This document shows positions 17,605 to 25,746 of a stretch of 64,000 nt of DNA, piece after piece (position 1 is the first letter of the stretch; the number at the start of each line of letters is the position of its first letter). The notes under the pieces were generated by a model. The model had not been told where the DNA came from. It saw only the letters and a list, made by a program, of their open reading frames with translations, and did not search any database. Origin of the DNA: SZUA-254 sp031379665 (GTDB lineage: Bacteria > Bacteroidota > Ignavibacteria > UBA10030 > SZUA-254). The DNA lies in assembly GCA_031379665.1 (NCBI GenBank), contig JANNFI010000120.1, positions 47,599 to 111,598 of the forward strand, in the 5' to 3' direction. Made by a program: the position numbers and the translations under genes.

Positions 17605-19518
17605 GTGAAAAGCAATCGTGGTAAGGTCATTTTAATCGTCGCCGCGGTACTGCTCTCCTTCTACTTCCTCTACCCGACCTACCAGGACTACCAGATCGTC
17701 GGCGAGATGCAGTCACTCACCGGCGCCGACAGCCTGGCGTACGTCGAGGCGAACGAGACGAAGATCAGGGAAGCGCGCGACAAACGCATCAAGCTCGGGC
17801 TCGACCTCCAGGGTGGGATGAGGGTGGTGCTCGAGGTGAACGTCTTCAAACTGCTCGAGGACCTCGCCAAGAACAAGGACGACAACTTCGCAGCAGTCAT
17901 GACCGCCGTGCAGGCGGAGGCGGGGGCATCGGACATCCCTGTCATCGACGTCTTCAAGGCGAAGTTCGAGGAGCGCCAGCTCAGGCTGAGCCGGTACTAT
18001 GGGAATATCCGGGATAGCGATTCAGACATTCTGGCCATGCTGTCCGAGGAAGCCACCAAGGCCGTCGACCGGGGAATGGAGATCGTCCGGAATCGCGTGG
18101 ACCAGTACGGCGTGTCCGAGCCTTCCATCCAGAAACAGGGGGCCCGGAGGATCATCGTCGAGCTGCCGGGCGTGAGCAAGGAGGCCGAGGTAGAAAAACT
18201 CCTCCAGGGCACGGCCCTGCTGGAGTTCAAGCTTCTGAAGGAATCCGATGTCGCGCTGAAAGTCTACGAATCGATCGACCGCATTATGGCCGGCAAAGCC
18301 CCGGGCGACACGACGGCGTCGGATACCGCCGCCGCCGACACCACGTCGGCGAAGCCGGCGGCCACGGACTCCGCGGCGCTGGCCGACGCATCGCTCGATA
18401 CCGGGCTCACCCCGCTCCCCGAAGATAATTTCAAGGCGGAGGAACAGGCGAAGAAGGAACATCCCTTCTTCTACCTCGCGCGTCCGAACCAGCAAGAGGG
18501 CCAGCCGTGGAACGGCGAGCTCTACAGCGCCGAGAACGACCGGCCGAAGGTGATGCGCATCCTGGCCCGCGACGACATCCGGAAATACATTCCCGGAGAC
18601 ATCACATTCGCGTGGTCGGCCAAACCCGCCTTTGTGGCGGAGGGAAAGAATTATTTTGCGCTCTACGCGCTCAAGGAACCCGCGGAGCTTACCGGCGGGG
18701 TCATCAAGAACGCGCAGGTCAACATCGATCCGCAGAGCGCCCAACCCCTCGTCACGATGGAGATGAACGACGAGGGATCCCGGGACTGGGCGCGGATCAC
18801 CGGGGCGAACATCAACAAGCAGATCGCCATCCTGATGGACAATGCGGTCTTCTCGGCGCCGGTCGTGCGGAGCAAGATCACCGGTGGCAATTCGCAGATC
18901 GAGGGGATGGGCTCCCTCGAGGAAGCCAGGCTTCTCGAGATCGTACTGAAGGCCGGGGCCCTTCCCGCGCCCGTCGATATCATCCAGCAGACTTCCGTCG
19001 GCCCGTCCCTCGGGCAGGATTCCATCAGGCAGGGCGTGAACGCCGCGGTCATCGCGCTGCTGCTCACGATGGCGTTCATGGTCTTCTACTACAAGGCGGG
19101 GGGAACGCTCGCCGACATCGCCCTCTTCCTCAACCTGATGTTTACGCTCGCCGTCCTCGCCGCGTTCAAGGGAACGCTTACCCTCCCGGGCATCGCCGGC
19201 ATGATCCTCACGATGGCCACCGCCGTCGACTCAACCGTGCTCATTTTCGAACGCATCCGCGAAGAGTCCCGGACCGGCAAAACGATCACCGCCGCCATCG
19301 ACACCGGGTACAAGAAAGCGTTTACGGCGATCTTCGATTCGAACCTGACGACCCTCATCACCGGCGTCATCCTGTTCAACTTCGGGACCGGACCGATCAA
19401 AGGCTTCGCCCTCACGCTGATGATCGGCATCGTCGCCAGCATGTTCAGCGCCGTCGTCATCACCCGTGTCATCGCCGACTGGCTCACGACCCGGGGAACG
19501 CGCATCAATTTCGGATAA
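17605..19518 (+). CDS. secD: Protein translocase subunit SecD
   Basis: SecD works with SecF in the inner membrane and uses the proton gradient to pull exported proteins through SecYEG. The 637-residue protein has one N-terminal helix, a large periplasmic region (LGLDLQGGMRVVLEV, VRNRVDQYGVSEPSIQKQG) and five C-terminal helices with the RND-type segments GIAGMILTMATAVDSTVLIFERIREE and GTGPIKGFALTLMIGI. Residues about 229-275 are an Ala/Asp/Thr-rich low-complexity insertion (TTASDTAAADTTSAKPAATD), probably a flexible loop in the periplasmic domain and not part of the canonical fold. The GTG start at 17605 follows a promoter at 17507. secF begins 10 bases after the stop. Confidence 0.97.
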   Translation: MKSNRGKVILIVAAVLLSFYFLYPTYQDYQIVGEMQSLTGADSLAYVEANETKIREARDKRIKLGLDLQGGMRVVLEVNVFKLLEDLAKNKDDNFAAVMTAVQAEAGASDIPVIDVFKAKFEERQLRLSRYYGNIRDSDSDILAMLSEEATKAVDRGMEIVRNRVDQYGVSEPSIQKQGARRIIVELPGVSKEAEVEKLLQGTALLEFKLLKESDVALKVYESIDRIMAGKAPGDTTASDTAAADTTSAKPAATDSAALADASLDTGLTPLPEDNFKAEEQAKKEHPFFYLARPNQQEGQPWNGELYSAENDRPKVMRILARDDIRKYIPGDITFAWSAKPAFVAEGKNYFALYALKEPAELTGGVIKNAQVNIDPQSAQPLVTMEMNDEGSRDWARITGANINKQIAILMDNAVFSAPVVRSKITGGNSQIEGMGSLEEARLLEIVLKAGALPAPVDIIQQTSVGPSLGQDSIRQGVNAAVIALLLTMAFMVFYYKAGGTLADIALFLNLMFTLAVLAAFKGTLTLPGIAGMILTMATAVDSTVLIFERIREESRTGKTITAAIDTGYKKAFTAIFDSNLTTLITGVILFNFGTGPIKGFALTLMIGIVASMFSAVVITRVIADWLTTRGTRINFG

Positions 19519-19528
19519 GGAAATCTTC

Positions 19529-20497
19529 ATGCGACTTTTCGAATCAACGAACATCAACTTCATGGCGCGGCGGAAGCAGATGTACCTGCTCTCCGGCATC
19601 GTGATCGTGCTCGGCCTCGTTTCCCTCCTGACGAAGGGGATCGGATACGGCATCGACCTCGTCGGGGGCACCGAGATCACAGTCGAATTTACCAGCCCCC
19701 CCGACATCGGCCAGATCAGGGAAACGATGAACCGCACCGGTTTCCCGGGAGCGGAAATCAAGACCTTCGGGGACGAGAGGCGGATCCTCGTCAAGACGCT
19801 CGAGCAGGGGGAAGGCACCGCCGTCGCCAACAGGATCAAGGACGGCCTGCTGACCGCGTTCGCCAACCTTGAGCCGCGCATCCTCGAGAGCCAGAAGATC
19901 ACCCCCAAGGTCGGCGCCGAAATGCGGACCGACGCCATCTATGCGATCCTCCTCTCGCTGGTCGCCATCGGCCTGTACATCGCCTTCCGGTTCAAGTTCA
20001 TCTATGGGGTCGGCGCCATCATCGCGCTCTTCCACGACGTCCTCGTGACCATCGGCGTCATCTCCATCCTCGACGGCTGGACCTCCCTGACGAATTTCGA
20101 GCTCGACCTGAGCATGATTGCCGCGCTCCTCACGCTCACCGGCCTCTCCGTCAACGACACGGTCGTCATTTTCGACAGGATCAGGGAAAACCAGCAGCGC
20201 TACAAGACGATGAACCTGATGGAACTCATCAACAAGAGCCTGAACGAAACCCTCAGCAGGACGATCATCACCAACGGAACCATTTTCGTCGTGACGATGA
20301 TACTCTTCCTTGCCGGCGGCGAGGTCAACCGCGGCTTCGGGTTCGCCCTCACGTTCGGCTGCATCACCGGCACCTACTCGACCATCTACGTAGCGAGCGC
20401 AGTCGTCCTCGATTACACCAACCGGAACCTCGCGAAAGCACCCGAGACCCAGAACATCCAGAAGCAGCGCCATGAACCTGTCAAGCAAGGAAGTTAA
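19529..20497 (+). CDS. secF: Protein translocase subunit SecF
   Basis: The 322-residue partner of SecD has six helices and the SecF signatures GYGIDLVGGTEITVEF, ALFHDVLVTIGVISILDG and LTLTGLSVNDTVVIFDRIREN. The ATG at 19529 is preceded by a weak AAGG; the upstream in-frame extension overlaps secD and is not part of the family domain. The C-terminus (KAPETQNIQKQRHEPVKQGS) is a polar tail, whose last 26 bases overlap the start of the STAS gene. SecD and SecF are separate genes here, whereas some FCB bacteria have a fused secDF. Confidence 0.97.
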   Translation: MRLFESTNINFMARRKQMYLLSGIVIVLGLVSLLTKGIGYGIDLVGGTEITVEFTSPPDIGQIRETMNRTGFPGAEIKTFGDERRILVKTLEQGEGTAVANRIKDGLLTAFANLEPRILESQKITPKVGAEMRTDAIYAILLSLVAIGLYIAFRFKFIYGVGAIIALFHDVLVTIGVISILDGWTSLTNFELDLSMIAALLTLTGLSVNDTVVIFDRIRENQQRYKTMNLMELINKSLNETLSRTIITNGTIFVVTMILFLAGGEVNRGFGFALTFGCITGTYSTIYVASAVVLDYTNRNLAKAPETQNIQKQRHEPVKQGS

Positions 20498-20813
20498 CGG
20501 CATCACCGTCGTCGAACTCGAGGGGAGCGTCCTCGGGGGTCCCGACGCGACCGCGCTGAACGACCTCCTCCACATTCTGGCGGAGAAGCGGAAGAAGAAG
20601 GTCATCCTGGACCTGAGCAACGTCCACACGATGAACTCGAGCGGCCTCAGCATGCTGATCGCCGCCCTCACGACCCTCAAAAACGCTGGCGGTACCCTCC
20701 GGGTGGCGGCCGCGTCGGAAAAGATCGAAAACCTGTTCGTCATCACGAAATTGTCGACCGTCTTCGAGATGCACTCCACCGTGAAGAAGGCGGCGGCGAG
20801 TTTTTCAAAATAA
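20472..20813 (+). CDS. STAS-domain anti-sigma factor antagonist
   Basis: The 113-residue protein is a single STAS domain of the SpoIIAA/RsbV type. These proteins bind an anti-sigma kinase and free a sigma factor, under control of phosphorylation at the serine of a DSSG loop. Here the loop reads HTMNSSGLSMLI (residues about 53-64), so the aspartate is asparagine while the serines remain. KKKVILDLSNV and the C-terminal helix fit the fold. It begins inside the 3' end of secF, so expression is tied to the Sec genes. No anti-sigma kinase or sigma factor of the SigB type lies nearby; the partner is unknown. Confidence 0.88.
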   Translation: MNLSSKEVNGITVVELEGSVLGGPDATALNDLLHILAEKRKKKVILDLSNVHTMNSSGLSMLIAALTTLKNAGGTLRVAAASEKIENLFVITKLSTVFEMHSTVKKAAASFSK

Positions 20814-20880
20814 CGGCTAGCTGACACTCCACGCCCGGTCCCGCCACTCCGGCCGCGGGTGAGGCCTTTTCCTTCTCATT

Positions 20881-22152
20881 ATGCCAGTCACCATCATCGT
20901 CGGCGCCCAGTGGGGCGACGAGGGTAAAGGAAAAATCGTCGACCATCTCAGCGAGAAGGTCGACATCGTCGCCCGCTACCAGGGCGGGGCCAACGCCGGC
21001 CACACGGTCGTGATCGGCGAACAGGAACACGTCCTCCACCTCATCCCCTCCGGCATCTTTCACCCCCACGTCACCTGCCTGATCGGCAACGGCGTCGTGG
21101 TCGACCCCATCGCGCTCCTCACCGAAATTCAACAGCTCGAAACCCTCAACATCAGGGTGGAGGGGCGGCTCTTCATCAGCCAGAACGCCCACCTGATCAT
21201 GCCCTACCACAAGCTGCTCGACACCATCCGGGAGCAGACGGCGGACAAGATCGGGACCACCGGGCGGGGGATCGGGCCGGCGTACATCGACAAATTCATG
21301 CGCGTGGGGATCAGGATCGTCGACCTCCTCGACCGCGACCTCTTCGTGAAGAAGCTTCGGAAGAACATCGAGGAGAAGAATCGGATCCTGAACCGGATCT
21401 ATGGGGAGACGGAGCTGGACGCCGACCGGATTGCTGCGGAGTACGTGGAATTCGACAAAAAGATCGACCCCTACATCACCGACACGGCCGTTTACCTCCA
21501 GAAAGCCCTCCGGGAGAACAAGACCGTGCTGGCCGAGGGCGCCCAGGGCGCTCTCCTCGACGTCGACCACGGGACCTACCCGTTCGTCACGTCGTCCAAC
21601 CCGACGAGCGGCGGCGCCTGCACCGGGCTTGGCATCCCCCCCACGGCGATCACTTCGGTGCTCGGCGTGGTGAAGGCCTACTCGACGAGGGTCGGCAACG
21701 GACCGTTCCCGACCGAGCTGAAGGACGCCACCGGCGACACGCTCCGCGAAACCGGCGGGGAGTATGGCGCAACCACCGGCCGGCCCCGGCGCTGCGGCTG
21801 GTTCGACACCCTCGCCCTCAGGCACAGCGTGATGATCAACGGGATCTCCCAGATCGCGATCACCAAACTGGACGTCCTCGACGACTTCGAGGAGATCAGG
21901 GTCTGCATCGGATATGAATATCGCGGGAAGCTCCTGAAAACCTTTCGCACCGATGTGCCGACGCTCGAGTCCCTCGTCCCCGTGTACGAGACGTTCCCCG
22001 GATGGAAGTCCCGGACGGCGGACGTGAAATCCTACGACAGGCTCCCGGCCAACGCGCGCCGGTACATCGAGGCGATCGGGTCGTTCACCGGCACGCAGGT
22101 CCATATGGTATCGGTCGGCGCCCGTCGTGACCAGACACTCTTCGTCCCCTGA
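20881..22152 (+). CDS. purA: Adenylosuccinate synthetase
   Basis: PurA joins IMP and aspartate with GTP hydrolysis to form adenylosuccinate, the first committed step to AMP. The 423-residue sequence has the catalytic and GTP loop GAQWGDEGKGKIVDHL near the N-terminus, GGANAGHTVV with the catalytic histidine, TTGRGIGPAYIDK, EGAQGALLDVDHGTYPFVT and TGRPRRCGWFD. Length is standard. The ATG at 20881 follows a 67-base gap without a recognisable promoter; the gap holds a GGCC-N8-GGCC hairpin followed by TTTTCC that could be a weak terminator for the Sec-STAS transcript. The kinase gene follows three bases after the stop. Confidence 0.97.
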   Translation: MPVTIIVGAQWGDEGKGKIVDHLSEKVDIVARYQGGANAGHTVVIGEQEHVLHLIPSGIFHPHVTCLIGNGVVVDPIALLTEIQQLETLNIRVEGRLFISQNAHLIMPYHKLLDTIREQTADKIGTTGRGIGPAYIDKFMRVGIRIVDLLDRDLFVKKLRKNIEEKNRILNRIYGETELDADRIAAEYVEFDKKIDPYITDTAVYLQKALRENKTVLAEGAQGALLDVDHGTYPFVTSSNPTSGGACTGLGIPPTAITSVLGVVKAYSTRVGNGPFPTELKDATGDTLRETGGEYGATTGRPRRCGWFDTLALRHSVMINGISQIAITKLDVLDDFEEIRVCIGYEYRGKLLKTFRTDVPTLESLVPVYETFPGWKSRTADVKSYDRLPANARRYIEAIGSFTGTQVHMVSVGARRDQTLFVP

Positions 22153-22155
22153 CAG

Positions 22156-23373
22156 GTGCCCTCCCCCCGCACCACCAATATCAAGCTGACGCTCCTGGTG
22201 GCCGCCACCCTGATCGTCCTCGGTACGCTCTACTACTCCCAAACCATCGTCTCCGAACTGCTCCAGAAGGAGCGCGACGTCGCCGCCCTCTACGCGAGGT
22301 CGCTTGAGTTCATCGCCAACAGGCCATCCGACGAGATCTCCGGACAGTCCGACTACAGCTTCATCTTCGACGAAGTGATCCGCACGATCGACTTTCCGAT
22401 GGTGCTGACCGACCGTGAACACCGGCCCCTCCCCCCCTACGCCCAGAACGCCCGGAACATCCCGATCGATACCGGCCTCGCGCCCATGGAGATGGAGGCG
22501 TATTTTACCTCGATCATCGCGGATCTCGACAAGATCCACAATCCGGTCCGCGTGGCGCTGCAGGACACCATCGTCCTCAATTTCGTGCACTACGGCGAAT
22601 CGCCCCTCATCACGCGCCTGCGGTGGCTCCCGACCGTCGGGATCGGCGTAGCGGGGCTCTTCATCCTGATGGGGTACGTCGGGTTCAGCTACATCAAGCG
22701 GAACGAACAGAGCAACATCTGGGTGGGGATGGCGAAGGAGACCGCGCACCAGCTCGGCACCCCGCTCTCGAGCCTGATGGGCTGGATCGAGATGATGAAG
22801 AGCACGGCGAAGGACCACCGGGAGCAGTTGTCGGTCCTCGCGGAGATGGAGAACGATCTCGATCGCCTCCAGAAGATCACCGACCGGTTCTCGAAGATCG
22901 GCTCCCGTCCGATCCTGAAGGAAGAGAACCTCGAGGAGGTCATCCGGTCGGTCCTGGACTACTTCCAGCAGCGCCTGCCGTCGCGGTTCGCGAAGAACCG
23001 GAAGATCGAACTGAAGGTCGCGGTGGAGGGGGACCCAAAGGCCCGGATCAACAGGGAACTGTTCGAGTGGGTGGTCGAAAACCTCGTGAAGAACGCACTC
23101 GAGGCGATCGAGGAGAGCGAGGGGACGATCTCCTTCACGATTGGCGGCAGCGGGAAACACGTGACGGTCGACGCGAGCGACACCGGGAAGGGAATCGACA
23201 TCAAGAACAGGAAGGACGTCTTCCGGCCTGGTTACAGCACCAAGCAACGGGGATGGGGGCTCGGCCTGAGCCTCTCAAAAAGAATCGTCGAAACCTACCA
23301 CAACGGGAAGCTGTTCATCCGCGAAAGCAAACCGGGCAGAGGCACCACTTTCCGTATTCGCCTCAACCGCTGA
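22156..23373 (+). CDS. Membrane sensor histidine kinase (orphan)
   Basis: The 405-residue protein starts with GTG at 22156. A first helix (LTLLVAATLIVLGTLYYS), an extracytoplasmic sensor region of about 125 residues and a second helix (VGIGVAGLFILMGYVGFSYI) are followed by a HisKA-like H-box, ETAHQLGTPLSSLMGW, with the phosphate-accepting His at 198. The ATPase domain shows the N-box ENLVKNALEAIEES, DTGKGIDI and GWGLGLSLSKRIVE. The HQLGTP form of the H-box is a variant often seen in FCB kinases. No response regulator lies beside it. The sensor region resembles no domain I recognise. It sits three bases after purA and may depend on readthrough from there. Confidence 0.9.
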   Translation: MPSPRTTNIKLTLLVAATLIVLGTLYYSQTIVSELLQKERDVAALYARSLEFIANRPSDEISGQSDYSFIFDEVIRTIDFPMVLTDREHRPLPPYAQNARNIPIDTGLAPMEMEAYFTSIIADLDKIHNPVRVALQDTIVLNFVHYGESPLITRLRWLPTVGIGVAGLFILMGYVGFSYIKRNEQSNIWVGMAKETAHQLGTPLSSLMGWIEMMKSTAKDHREQLSVLAEMENDLDRLQKITDRFSKIGSRPILKEENLEEVIRSVLDYFQQRLPSRFAKNRKIELKVAVEGDPKARINRELFEWVVENLVKNALEAIEESEGTISFTIGGSGKHVTVDASDTGKGIDIKNRKDVFRPGYSTKQRGWGLGLSLSKRIVETYHNGKLFIRESKPGRGTTFRIRLNR

Positions 23374-23381
23374 GCGCCCCC

Positions 23382-25586
23382 CTATTTCAGAAGCACCATC
23401 TTCAGCGTCGAGACCCGTCCCGCGCCCTGGAGCCGGCAGAAATAGACTCCCCCGGGCAGGTCCGCCGCATCGAATTCCACGCTCTGCGCCCCGGCTTCCC
23501 TCACTCCGTCAACCAGCGTCACAACTTCCTCACCAATGGCGTTGAACACCGCGATCCTGACCCGGCCGGCAGCGGGGAGGTCGAACCGAACCATCGTGGA
23601 GGGGTTGAACGGGTTCGGGTAGTTTCCCGTGAGCCCGAATGCCTCCGCCCCCCGGCCCGCCGTTCCCGTCAGTCCACCCGCGCGAACCACGACCCGGCTT
23701 TCACCCTGCAGCCTGAGTGAACCAGGAATGTCGAGCGGGGCGGTACCTCCGTCCGCTGTGATCGTCGCGCCCTCACCGCAGTTCATCCAGGAGAGGGTCG
23801 CCGGGTAGCGTGCCCCCCTGATCCGCAGGACGACCTCCGCATCGCCGACGCCCCCGAGTTCGCGCTCAAAACGTGCGTCGAATGCTCCATCCGGCGGTGG
23901 AGGTGGCAGTTCGTCGGTCATGATTCCCCCCCGGAGGGAGATCCCGACGTGGAGCCGGTGGGATGCGCCGGACGCGTCGGTCAATATCACTGCCGTCCCG
24001 TCGCCCTCCACCGTCGGGCCGGGCGCGGTTATCCCCGTCGCCGCCAGGTTATCGCCCTTGAGGGTAATGGTCCCCGCCTGCGCCACCTTCACCCAGTATC
24101 CCTTTCCCGGCCTTAAATTCGTCACGGAGGTGTACCCCGATGAATATTCGAAGAAATTCCCCACGATGATCCCCGGGGGTGCGGCGAGCACGGAGTCGAG
24201 CGGCACCGGGTAGCTCGGCCCCCCTATCATATTCCACCCCGGGACCACCGACACCGTTTCCGACACCCTCATATCGCCAGCGACAACGAGGCTGTCCGTC
24301 GCGGGATACTTCAGCCAGTATCCCAGGCCGTTCTCCACCGTATCGCGGGCGACGTATCCCCCGGAAAATTCGAACGCGTTCGAAATAGCGCCGGGGAACA
24401 CGACCGTTTTGCGCGGGTCGGGCACCGTCAGTGGCACCGAGACGATGTTCCATCCCAGCGAGACCCTCCCGATCGGAGCGTCGCCGCGCACCAGCTGGGT
24501 ATCGGGACTGGTTCCTGCCCCGTGGACAAAGACGATCCCGGAATTGTAAATTCCGTAGGCGGGCGGTGAGAATGTCACCGCGAATTTCCTGGAGCCGGCT
24601 GGCACGATCGACGCAGAGAGGGGCGCGACCGAATACTGCCCGCTGAGCGTGATAACGGAAGTAACCTGGAGGTTCAAGTTTCCGGTGTTCAGAACCGTGA
24701 CACTGTCGGTCCTCGACCCGTTCAGAGGGACGTGGCCGAAGAAATGGATCGGTTCGGCGAGAGTAAACACAGCGCCGGTGAAGAAGTTCTCCTCCTCCCC
24801 CGTGTTGTAACCGTTCTCATTTACGGCGGTCGCGCGGTAGTAATACCTGGTATTCGCCGCAAGGCCCGAGAGTGCTCCGGAAACGGCCACGGTCGAATCG
24901 CCGGAGACCGGGCTCTCAACCGCTGCGACGCTGTCGGTGTACAGCCCGGGGCCCGTACCGTAGAGGAAATGAACGGCGGTCGAAGCGCCGGCCGGATTGA
25001 CGGTGCCGTGGAGCATCGCCGACGTCGGCGTAACGTTGTTGGCGATCCCGGTGACCGGGATCGGCAGGTTGACGGCCGTGACATTAACGCACGCGATGTA
25101 CCGGCCCAAGGAAGGAGTTCCCTGGGGCCACGTGGTCGGGCAGGGCGGCTCGGTGACAGTCCTTCCGAGGTCGAAGGCCACGATGTATTCCGACGGGAAT
25201 GCCGGAGCCTTCATCTTGAACGAGAGCGAGCCGGCCTGGCCAGCGCAGTCCACCCGGGATCGGAAGATGCAGAATTGAGGTGCGGGTGACGCCGCGTACC
25301 CGACCACAACCTGGCAGAAATTGTCGGACAATGGGGGTTCACAGACCTGGAGATAATAATCCATGGAGATGGTGAATGAATCGTTCGCCGAAACGTTGGC
25401 CGTACTCCCCCCCCCGTTCACGGAAACGTTGAACAGGAGCATCTCTCCCGCACTTGGTGTCTCCGCGACCGAATCGCACGGGGCGCCGGGGGCCTGGCCT
25501 GCCTGACGACCACCATCGACGGTCAGGGCCGCTGCCGGAATGTGATTGAGAAGAAGGAAAAACGCGAAGATCAGGTAGTATTTCAT
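23382..25586 (-). CDS. Secreted T9SS cargo protein with ASH-like domain and GWN/GYWVK modules
   Basis: The 734-residue protein begins at the ATG at 25586 with a signal peptide (YYLIFAFFLLLNHIPAAAL). An N-terminal part resembles a cohesin-like fold (ANDSFTISMDYYLQV). A fibronectin III-like domain follows (TPTSAMLHGTVNPAGAST), then an ASH-like domain (FFGHVPLNGSRTDSVTVLN). Two tandem modules of about 75 residues carry GWNIVSVPL...GYWLKYP and GWNMIGGPS...GYWVKVA. The C-terminus from about residue 650 is a T9SS type A sorting domain with NYPNPFNPST and LPGGVYFCRLQ. It is predicted to be secreted through the outer membrane. Function is unknown. It lies 8 bases from the convergent kinase gene and has its own promoter. 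Confidence 0.82.
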   Translation of the reverse strand: MKYYLIFAFFLLLNHIPAAALTVDGGRQAGQAPGAPCDSVAETPSAGEMLLFNVSVNGGGSTANVSANDSFTISMDYYLQVCEPPLSDNFCQVVVGYAASPAPQFCIFRSRVDCAGQAGSLSFKMKAPAFPSEYIVAFDLGRTVTEPPCPTTWPQGTPSLGRYIACVNVTAVNLPIPVTGIANNVTPTSAMLHGTVNPAGASTAVHFLYGTGPGLYTDSVAAVESPVSGDSTVAVSGALSGLAANTRYYYRATAVNENGYNTGEEENFFTGAVFTLAEPIHFFGHVPLNGSRTDSVTVLNTGNLNLQVTSVITLSGQYSVAPLSASIVPAGSRKFAVTFSPPAYGIYNSGIVFVHGAGTSPDTQLVRGDAPIGRVSLGWNIVSVPLTVPDPRKTVVFPGAISNAFEFSGGYVARDTVENGLGYWLKYPATDSLVVAGDMRVSETVSVVPGWNMIGGPSYPVPLDSVLAAPPGIIVGNFFEYSSGYTSVTNLRPGKGYWVKVAQAGTITLKGDNLAATGITAPGPTVEGDGTAVILTDASGASHRLHVGISLRGGIMTDELPPPPPDGAFDARFERELGGVGDAEVVLRIRGARYPATLSWMNCGEGATITADGGTAPLDIPGSLRLQGESRVVVRAGGLTGTAGRGAEAFGLTGNYPNPFNPSTMVRFDLPAAGRVRIAVFNAIGEEVVTLVDGVREAGAQSVEFDAADLPGGVYFCRLQGAGRVSTLKMVLLK

Positions 25587-25717
25587 TCGACACCGGCTGA
25601 TGATCAGTGGATGGATGGGATGGGGCCAGCGCTCAGCGGTCCCACGACGATGCAACAGGGCGCAGGAAATAAAGAAATCGCCCGCGGGGCGGGTGAATGA
25701 GCGACGGTCAACGGTTA

Positions 25718-25746
25718 AATTTACGCCACGCACCCCAGAAAGTCAA
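25718..25746 (-). promoter_or_regulatory. Predicted promoter for the T9SS cargo gene
   Basis: On the minus strand, TTGACT (25746-25741), 17 bases, TAAATT (25723-25718). The -35 box overlaps the stop codon of the upstream M1-like gene. The leader to the ATG at 25586 would be about 125 bases; no structure stands out in it. Confidence 0.6.

Noticed and set aside
20743..23247. Long antisense frame of more than 800 codons across purA and the kinase gene
   Set aside because: It spans two separate genes and their junction, which only a chance frame would do, and its composition is typical of antisense translation.
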